A stretch of DNA of 64,000 bases, from positions 9,085,847-9,149,846 of the forward strand of contig OY294046.1 of assembly GCA_958510825.1 (NCBI GenBank), in the 5' to 3' direction. The position numbers were made by a program, and so were the translations under genes. Below, piece by piece: positions 56,701 to 64,000 of the stretch. This stretch comes from Brachypterus glaber. Lineage: Eukaryota; Arthropoda; Insecta; Coleoptera; Kateretidae. A model generated the notes under the pieces. It had not been told where the DNA came from. It did no database searches and was given only the letters and a program-made list of their open reading frames with translations. How positions within the stretch are numbered: the stretch's first letter is position 1; every line of letters starts with the position of its first letter.

Positions 56701-57429
56701 CCCTAATACAAATTTAACGTCAGAATAATGTATTTCTAACGTTAGAAAACTGTATAAAAGTACGTTATAAAATTTTTAAGTTAGAAATACGTTATTAGTA
56801 CGTTTAATTTCTAACTTTCGGAGGGGGCGTGGCCAACTAGGAAATTTCTACCTGCATCATAAAATGGCAGCTGGAGGCAAATTTATTCACATAGATAAAT
56901 TTTAATATATTTTAGAAATCATAATATTTTTAAACATAATTTCGTTACATTTATTTATAAAGTAACCATCTTTTTAGGTGGCCCTAAATATTTTTCGTGT
57001 AATATGCTGTTATACTTTGATAAATACGTTTACCTCTGAGAAAAACTTTATATTTAGTTAATATTTTTTCAAATCTAATACAGCGTTGCCAGACTTACTA
57101 TAATTTCGACTTTTGGGGGATATTTTTTTTTAACTTATAGAAATAATAAATAATTATCAAACCTGAAATGAGTATTTTCTACTATAGCTTACGTATTAAT
57201 AATGCAAATTTAAAAAATATTTAAAGTTAGAATAAGGTTAGAAAAAGGTTAGAGTTTAGTTGGGAAACTAACGTTAGATTTATGTATTTTAAAACTTTTT
57301 TGTCAAACGTTAGTTTTTAAGGTTAGATTTATATATTTTATAACGTTTTTGTATAACGTTTGAGACTAAACATAAAAATGTCACTAATCTAATGTTATGT
57401 TGTTAGATTTGTGTACTTTTCTACCAGGG
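56701..57429. mobile_element. CCCA-like TIR element, TAACGTTA motif family, copy 2
   Basis: The left end is CCCTAATACAAATTTAACG and the reverse of the right end is CCCTGGTAGAAAAGTACAC, with TA on both sides. It is the reverse-oriented relative of 33543-34516 (shared GGGGGCGTGGCCAACTAGGA, TAAAATGGCAGCTGGAGGC, many AACGTT units). The two copies have different 2-bp flanks, so both insertions are independent. Confidence 0.86.
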
Positions 57430-57585
57430 TACCTATTTTTATAGTTTACAGGCACGCATTAAAATTAGTTGTGCAATAATACAGTTTTGCAACCATCTAT
57501 TTTCCTTTATTTAATTTTTATTCGAACTGTATATGTATACCCCGCATTTTTATTAACTAGCTTTTCCAAAGTAATTTAAATACAC

Positions 57586-58394
57586 TGCCCAGTAAAAAAG
57601 CTTTCCCATTTTTCACCTCCGCGCGTGAAATGAATTTTTTTATTATCAGATTCCCTTTCAGCAACTTTAAAAAGTCCAATATACCAAGTTTCAAAAAAAC
57701 CCTCAGGGGGTGGATTTGGAAACATTTTATTTTATGATTCAGTTAGGGCGACCTCAAAACCCCATATATCAGTTTTCGAAAAAACTACCCCCGCCCCTCA
57801 GGGAGTGGAGTTGGATTTTTTTTTATTATCAGATTCACTTTCATCAGCCTCAAAAACCCCAATACCAATTTTTACGAAAAGTCACCTCCAGAGAGTCAGG
57901 AATTAGAAAAATTGTATTAGTAGATTCAGTTTCGTCAACCCCAAAAACCCCTATTAACGAATTTTGACGAAAATATTTAAAAATATTTACCCCCTCAACT
58001 CCTTGGGTGTGGAGTTAGAAAAAAATTATTATCAGATTCAATTTTAGCAACCTTAAAAACTCCTATATAGCAATTTCCAAATTTTTGTAAAAAAAATATA
58101 CTTTTCACCGTGTGCCCCCTTGCCGCACCCCAATGTTCCCCAAAAACAATCCCGAGCGAGAACTTTTGGTAAGATACCTGTATGACAAATTTCATGTCTC
58201 TAGCTTAAAGCGTTCTTGAGTTATCGTGTTGACAAGATTTCCCGGACAGACCGACCGATCTACAATTTTTTTTTGCTCGAAATTGATTTATACCGACATA
58301 AAATGCAAAAATAAGTTAAAAAAATTGAAAATTTTTGCACGAATACAAGGCTCCGAAATTTAGAAAATTTTCATAATATGGGAAAGCAAAAGAT
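57586..58394 (+). mobile_element. 96-bp-core element, most complete copy
   Basis: The inverted ends GCTTTCCCATTTTTCA (left) and, in reverse, TTTTGCTTTCCCATATT (right) mark a ~800-bp unit. Inside are four to five ~96-bp units (CCCCTCAGGG-GTGGAGTT, TTATCAGATTCACTTTCA, CCCCAATA), then CCGCACCCCAATGTTCCCC, GTTATCGTGTTGACAAGATT, CCGACCGATC and GCTCGAAATTGATTTATACC. Other copies: 7912-8184 (core deleted), ~19975-20400, 26581-27838 (reverse), 29830-30560. Non-coding; class not known. Confidence 0.78.
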
Positions 58395-59512
58395 AGAAAT
58401 TTGGTTCAAAATAATATCCCATCATTTTTAGTGCTAGATAAAATTTGATGATGATTTGTGGGACATCCTGTAATATATAAAAAAAATATATTTTCTTTTA
58501 AATTTATTTTATAATATTGTTACAATACCTTGAAATAATTTTACACTAAAAAAACTAACATTAAAACAATCTAACTATAATACAAAATTTTATTATAAAC
58601 GTAAATTATTCTTAAAAAAATAGTAAAATATAAAAGTAGGTTCAACAACATTCTTGGTTTTCGTTAACAGTTTCAACATTCTCGGTTTTCGTTAAGAGTT
58701 TTTGCTGAAATAAAAAAATTATATTTCTTGTACTATTTTGTATATGATAATAAACTTACACTGTTATTGGAAACATTGAAAAATGTACAGAAAAATCATC
58801 TTTACGGTTTTTGGATAGGAACATTTAAAATTGATCACCAAGAGTTCATTAGTTACTTTCCGCAATCGACAAGGAGTCTGACTATAAAATGTTACAAGAG
58901 CAAATCTCATGCGGTTCGGGAAAATACTTGAATAGCAAAAAAAAAAGCATAAAAACTTTGATAATACATGATGATCCCTTATTATTTTCGGAGCATATGG
59001 GCCAAATTTCAAAAATTTAATATTTTTTTGCCACCGTATTTATATTTTGAAAATGTTGACCCAAAAGATAAGAAAATACATACCCTGATAAACTCCTTTC
59101 AAAATTTGTTATATCTCGAACCATTTTAGAGTGGAAAAGAAATAAGTTTTATAAAAATACAATTTTTCATATTTATTTATAGTAAATTTAACTTCAAGAT
59201 GAAGTGGAGGTAAACAAAAGAATCGCGCACCACGACAGCGGGCGCGTCGTTTTATTGGTTAAGACACTCGAATGTTGCGAGAGTAGGGATGTAGAAAGTT
59301 AAACAGGTCAGTACGGGAGCACTTGCGACGAAGCGTACCATGCATTGCAATGGACCGTCATATAGAAGTTCCCTTATTTTGAGTCCTACCCTGTAACTAA
59401 ATCCGTTCTATTCACATGCGTTTGTTTACACCCACTGTATCTTAAAATTGAATATAATATAGTATGTTTATACATTTGATAGTAAGGATATAATTTGGTC
59501 TAGATTTAATAC
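58395..59512. other. Unassigned spacer with a GC-rich patch
   Basis: 58395-59190 is AT-rich, with AACATTCT(T/C)GGTTTTCGTTA repeated at 58647 and 58675. 59215-59390 is clearly GC-richer (CGCGCACCACGACAGCGGGC), a possible promoter or element remnant with no further support. Confidence 0.4.
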
Positions 59513-60151
59513 ACTGCCGCACATTAAATTCCGGACACCTAAAAAATTGACATTTTTTAAATTAAAATATTTCGAAAACTAATTAATGGATTTGACTAAT
59601 TCTTTTTTAGTTTTAAAGCTTAAACATTCTCTACTTTTGTTTGTTTTAAGAATGATTCAATTTTTTTTTCGTATTAACAGCAACAAATAATGTACAACTA
59701 TGTTTTTTACCCCATCTTTTTTATTTTTTTACATTTTTACTTCTGGTTTAGGAGATATCGGGATTTTCCTGAAAGCTGTAATTTTTTCAGTTAACTTAAA
59801 AAGTACTACATGAATTTGATTGATGCTGTGCTTTAAATTAGAAGCTTAACGGAGTTACGTTTTTCTTCTAATCAAGTTTATCAAAACCATAAATTGGGTT
59901 TGAAAAACTTGAGTAGAAGAAAAAATAGGGTCACTCCGTCCGGCGGCAGTTCTGCGAAATCACCGTTAAGCCATTATTTGTTGCTGTTAATACGAAAAAA
60001 ATAATTAATTATTAATATTAAAACAAGCAAAAGTAGAGAATGTTTAAACTTAAAAAAAAAGAATCAGTCAAATCCATTAATTAGTTTTCAAAATATTTGA
60101 ATTTAAAAAATGTCAATTTTTTAGGTGTCCGGAATTTAATGTGCGGCAGTG
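59513..60151. mobile_element. 639-bp foldback element with TA duplication
   Basis: The arms (about 190 bp each) are inverted copies. Both ends read CACTGCCGCACATTAAATTC and continue CGGACACCTAAAAAATTGAC. TA lies on both sides. Shared inner text includes AACATTCTCTACTTTTG and CGTATTAACAGCAACAAATA. The centre (about 59710-59970) is not paired. It lies just downstream of the Nup54 3' end. Confidence 0.9.
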
Positions 60152-60554
60152 TAATATTATGGGTAAAGTACTCAAATGTTTAATTATGACAAGCCATAAA
60201 AGTATGGTAAAACTTTTAATAGCCTTTTGAAAAAAAATGATTTGTTTGCCACCCTAAGGCTCTTTGGTATAGAATAACTTTTTAAATATATTTAAAATCA
60301 GTAAAAAAATACTAAAAAGCTCATATATTTTTATTATTATCTAAAAAAAAAATAATAATAACAGTGCTGTAACAGTTTTGTCTAATTAGGGTGGCAAAAA
60401 ACCGTCCTCTAAATATTTTAAAATGGGCTTGACTTTATAAGAAAATAAGGAATCGAGTAGTATTATCAAATATCAAAAATTGAAAGCATTTTTTTCTTGC
60501 TATCAGATTTTTTTCCGAATTGTGCGCACGTAAAAAATCCTACCTTTAAAAAAA

Positions 60555-62442
60555 TCAACAGGTCCGGCCCTGGGACTGCACCACCTGTTGCATACCGTCG
60601 TTTATGATGCTGATCGCTTGCAGATCGCTGTTGATGATGTTGATCAGATGCGAAATGCCATTTTGTTCCATCTTCAGGAACTGCTTGATTTCGTCCTGTG
60701 CGTCTGCGTCCACCCTGTAGTTTTGCGAGGATTGGCGCTGGCTGCCCTCGATCATTTTGACGTGGGACAGAAGTTCGTTTATTTGACCCTGAAATTGATA
60801 ATAAACAAGGCGTTACGCATTCCATTATACAGAGCGGTCCAAAAGTCACCCCCCTCTTAACTTTTGAACGAGTTGAGATATCGATTTCAAATTTAGAACT
60901 CTTAAATAAGACAACTTAAACTATCTTTTAGCATATATTTGATACTTTCAGCTCTTAAAAAAGCCTCCTAAGGTTACATCTGAAAGATAGTTTTTATTTA
61001 ATATCTCTGGAACCCTATGAACTACAAAAACGAATTTTTGCACAAGCCTTAACATTTATAAAGGTTATAATTTTATGTAATTTTTATTTGGGAATTTTAA
61101 CCAGGAACCTGTAAAAGGGGGGGGGGGGGGGGTAGCGATGTCACCTTTTTGCCCAAAACTTTTTTATCTGTAATTTTTTTGACATTTTCTCAATAAGGAG
61201 GAGGGTCGTAACTCCCTAAGGGCTCATTTCCGGACCAACCTTTATAGAGGAAAGTCGCCTAATTTCGGATACCATTTACAATGTATTCAATATTTAATAC
61301 TCGGTATTACTTTTTGATATTTTTTTTATATAACCAGATACAACTTATTATAGCGAACCATGATTTATTATAAAAGCAATTTTATTACAGTTTATTTTTT
61401 CCAAAAAACACGGTTAAAAAAAATCAGCGCATTTTTGTGCATTTGAAAAAGGGCTCCTAATTTCGGACATATCCGAAAAAAATTTTTCAAGAGTAGATCT
61501 GGATCCCATTGCTTATGTTTCTTGTTATTCCTTCACATTTAAGACGTAATTTAATCATTAAGCGATTTTCTACGAAATACTATAGGAACTCTAATTTTAG
61601 ATTCCCAATTTCGAATATCTTAGTATATTAGGTAATTTTCGTTTTTTCAAAATTGTTTATCTTAGTTTGTTGTATCATTATAAAAATAATTAATGGTTGG
61701 TTATCCTGAATAATAATTACCTTGCGGATATCCGAAATTGGGAATCAAATGCACAAAAATGGTCTATCCAAAATTAGGCAACTTTCTGCTTTTTAGATTA
61801 GAAATTTGTAGAATGTTTACGTTTTCAAATTGCTTAATTATGAATAGTGGATCAACTTAACTAACATCATAACTTACTCAAGACAGAATCACGAACTTTT
61901 ATAACGATTATTTATAAAATAAACAAGCATAATAATGCAACTGAGCACAAAACTGCCATTTGCAATATAAACGATTTGTGCTGCCATTTAAAGGGGAGAA
62001 GCTCTACCGTTATCATATTACAGGACGGATTTAGTTTGACTTTTGGCTTCACATAAAAGTAGGTTTCTGTTTACCTTTGCAGACAGTATCTTAAATACAC
62101 TACTATCCGAAATTTGGAAACCATCCGAAATTAGGCGCATTTCCTCTAGGAACTTTTTTTCATATTTTTGGAATATTGGTCTGAGATACACTTTTGTTGA
62201 CTTTTGGTTTGTGCGAAATTAAAGATATGCGACATAAGGATCTTGCGAACTAAAATATTGCGAACTTTTTGTAGGTATTTAAAAAAAAAGGTAAGGCGTA
62301 CTTGATATTTTAAAAGTTTTACCTTGTATTGTTTAGGTACATTTAAGTGGGTATGCATCATTTCCAAGCGGCCTCGAAGCAATTCTTCTTCTGGCTGAAT
62401 GGCAAGTCCCACTTTTCTCGAACTTTCTTGTTTCACCAATAC
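60555..62442 (-). CDS. Nup54: Nucleoporin Nup54, C-terminal two exons (gene continues past 64000)
   Basis: Component of the central transport channel of the nuclear pore, where Nup54 forms a coiled-coil complex with Nup62 and Nup58. On the minus strand: exon 62323-62442 (40 codons: VLVKQESSRKVGLAIQPEEE then LLRGRLEMMHTHLNVPKQYK), acceptor TATGTGTTTCAG and donor AAG/GTAAAA; last exon 60555-60788 (77 codons and stop: GQINELLSHVKMIEGSQRQS, YRVDADAQDEIKQFLKMEQN, GISHLINIINSDLQAISIIN, ending QSQGRTC). Both exons are in phase 0 and join as QYK-GQINELL, matching the conserved C-terminal helical region of animal Nup54 (LKQ-EGLSHLI type). The first ~80% of the protein, including the FG-repeat region, is not in the window. 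Intron 60789-62322 is filled by dispersed repeats and the MITE at 61247-62148. Confidence 0.93.
60829..61246. repeat. Chimeric dispersed repeat, Nup54 intron
   Basis: Begins ACAGAGCGGTCCAAAAGTC (relative of copies at 20824, 40930, 48494). It passes a G-run at 61118-61132 and changes at about 61195 into the opposite arm of the 710-bp foldback family (CTCCCTAAGGGCTCATTTCC). The latter continues after the MITE at 62149. Confidence 0.65.
61247..62148. mobile_element. 902-bp TIR element in the Nup54 intron, TA duplication
   Basis: The ends are GAGGAAAGTCGCCTAATTTC and, in reverse, GAGGAAATGCGCCTAATTTC, both continuing GGAT; 22 of 24 match. TA lies on both sides. The interrupted host repeat (ACCTTTATA / GGAACTTTTTTTCAT) occurs uninterrupted near 22240-22265, so the empty site is known. 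The interior repeats the TIR-like phrases CTAATTTCGGA, CCGAAATT and AATTAGGC. No transposase. A Tc1/mariner-type MITE is likely. Confidence 0.9.
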
Positions 62443-62740
62443 CTGAAACACATAAAAAAAACCGTTGCATATGTCAATTTTCTAAATATATTTTTTTAAT
62501 AAAGATGGAATGTAAGCAAAATTAGTTTTGGAATGATGGTTGTGAAGAGATATGAAGAAGACGGGAATCTGAGGAAATGGAGCTGGAGTGCGAAAGGTGG
62601 AACTTGAAAATTTTACGTAAAAATTTGTCAAAATTGGAATTGTATTTTTTTTTTCAAAATTAATGAAGAGCCCCTAGTACAAACCAAAGACCTATAACTT
62701 TTATGTCTGTAGTTTTTTTGTCATTTTCCCAGTATAATAT

Positions 62741-63178
62741 GACTACAATACTACTCGCAGATATGACATACAAATCCCGCGTCACTCAAAGGCTTTTTAT
62801 AAAAATTCTCCACTATATTGTTGTACCGTATTTTATAACAAATTACCCTCTTCCATTAAAAAAATTGTTAACTATAATAGATTTAAACAAGAAGTTAAAA
62901 AATATCTAATTGAAGGAGGATTTTATTCTGTAAATGAGTACTTAAATTATTAAAATTTTAATATGCTTTTAAATGTAACATTTGTAACATGTAATTCTTT
63001 TTATACAATTGTGATAAGTTTTATATTTGTAGTACATATAAGTATAACGTTGTGTATGTGTATGTTAGTCTAAAATAATTTTTGTATTTTTTAAATATCT
63101 AAATGTTGACTTACCAAATGTACTTTATGTATCAAATTGGTCAATAAATACTATTACTATTACTATTACTATTACTAA
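62741..63178 (+). mobile_element. LINE 3'-end fragment with (ATTACT)n tail
   Basis: An open frame to the stop at 62951 encodes a LINE reverse-transcriptase C terminus (YNTTRRYDIQIPRHSKAFYK, SPLYCCTVFYNKLPSSIKKI, FKQEVKKYLIEGGFYSVNEYL). The pattern PRH...SPLY...YNxLP...FKxxxKKYL is typical of Jockey/CR1-like LINEs. The 3' UTR ends in AATAAATACTATTACTATT repeats near 63145-63175. It is a heavily 5'-truncated insertion in a palindromic-family repeat and of a different family from the LINE at 48583. Confidence 0.85.
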
Positions 63179-63459
63179 TGGGTTAAAAATACATCAAAAA
63201 GTTACTCTTAGTATAACACCGTAGAATTAACCATTTTCGAGAAAATTGCATAATTTCGCGTTCTGAACATCAAAAATAGGAAGAAAAAACTGCGCCAGTA
63301 TATTTTTTTAATAATACATCAAAAACTATTAAAAAAGTTTCGAAATTCAGTTTTAAGGGTTTATATACCTTGTGGCTCGGAAAATTAAGGGTTTTTTTTT
63401 TTATTTTTTTCAGGTGTGTAATGACAATTTTATTTGAACGACCTACAAAATATCAAATA

Positions 63460-63950
63460 GTATATGTTTTGATGTGTTTGTGAATTTTTTTTTATTGGAA
63501 ATTTTGGAAAATTGTGGAAACCATGGCCCTTGCACCGACACGCTTTTTTTTTCTATCGTTCGCGGTGACCACGATTTGTCGAAAACCAATTTACCAATCA
63601 ATCTGAAATTTTTAGGTGTTGTTCCCAATTAAAATAGCTAGTCCGTGAGCAAAGGGATGTTTATTTGACATATATTTTCTATTTTTTCCGTCAGGAAAAC
63701 TCAATTTTCGGAGCATAGAAAATCTATTTGTTGGGAAAATCATCGTCATATTCGTAATTTTTTGCGAAACCCTCCATTCACGAACTAGCTATTGTAATTA
63801 GGAACAACACCTTAAAATTTCAGATTGATCGAGAAATCGTGGTCACCGAAAACGATAGAAAAGAGGCGTTTCGGGGCATGGTTTCCACAATTTTCCGATT
63901 TTTGCAATAAAAAATTTTTCACAAACACATCAAAACATATATATTGATTT
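63460..63950. mobile_element. Foldback element, ~490 bp
   Basis: The arms are inverted about a centre near 63705. ATATGTTTTGATGTGTTTGT pairs with ACAAACACATCAAAACATAT. AAAATTGTGGAAACCATG pairs with CATGGTTTCCACAATTTT, and GGTGACCACGATTT with AAATCGTGGTCACC. The open frames here are mirror images. It lies in an upstream Nup54 intron. Confidence 0.85.
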
Positions 63951-64000
63951 AATAGCGGGAACTTCACAAACTGATAAAACACGACAAAGTGATAAAACAT

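Noticed and set aside
60588..60860. 90-residue plus-strand ORF
   Set aside because: Antisense shadow of the last Nup54 exon.
62146..62451. 101-residue minus-strand ORF as a single exon
   Set aside because: Only 62323-62442 is Nup54; both edges have splice sites and the rest is intron read-through.

Overview
The window looks like nuclear DNA of an insect, possibly a beetle; the order is a guess. It is AT-rich, with spliced genes, GT-AG introns, LINE, SINE and Tc1/mariner remnants, and dense short inverted-repeat elements. Most of it (about 1-48,500) is repeat. Two conserved genes lie at the right end.

Genes. (1) A plus-strand five-zinc-finger gene of the Gli-similar type, best matched to insect sugarbabe (sug/Glis2-like), has four coding exons between 52,203 and 56,298 and a C-terminal PLDLS motif. 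Its second exon carries a one-base frameshift in this sequence. (2) The last two coding exons of nucleoporin Nup54 are on the minus strand (60,555-60,788 and 62,323-62,442); the rest of the gene lies beyond 64,000. (3) Two homologous minus-strand first exons, 40 and 39 codons with the same phase-1 donor, lie at 13,701-13,821 and 25,014-25,131. I do not recognise the gene. (4) A 34-codon candidate terminal exon on the minus strand lies inside sug intron 3.

Repeats, left to right. 1-5,600 holds copies of a dispersed hairpin-bearing repeat (called R1 here), two foldback elements and a 607-bp tandem duplication. 5,741-6,911 and 37,140-38,314 are two ~1.17-kb palindromic elements with TA target duplications. 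15,157-18,729 is a very homogeneous ~395-bp tandem array next to a foldback element with minisatellite arms. A dispersed element with an internal ~96-bp tandem repeat occurs about five times. A 5'-truncated LINE lies at 48,583-51,285 and a LINE 3' end at 62,741-63,178. Two halves of a tRNA-derived SINE lie near 31-32.8 kb.

The most striking pattern is a set of eight elements at seven-plus kinds of sequence. They share a terminal inverted repeat close to CCCAGRYAGCAMA and a 2-bp target duplication of varying sequence (TA, TC, CT, AC, TT). Each kind has an interior filled with its own short palindromic motif: TGACGTCA, GGATATCC, TAACGTTA, TTGGCCAA, GGGATATCCC and so on. I read these as one superfamily of non-autonomous DNA transposons with family-specific motif arrays.

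No bacterial, phage or CRISPR features and no convincing free-standing tRNA or rRNA gene were seen.
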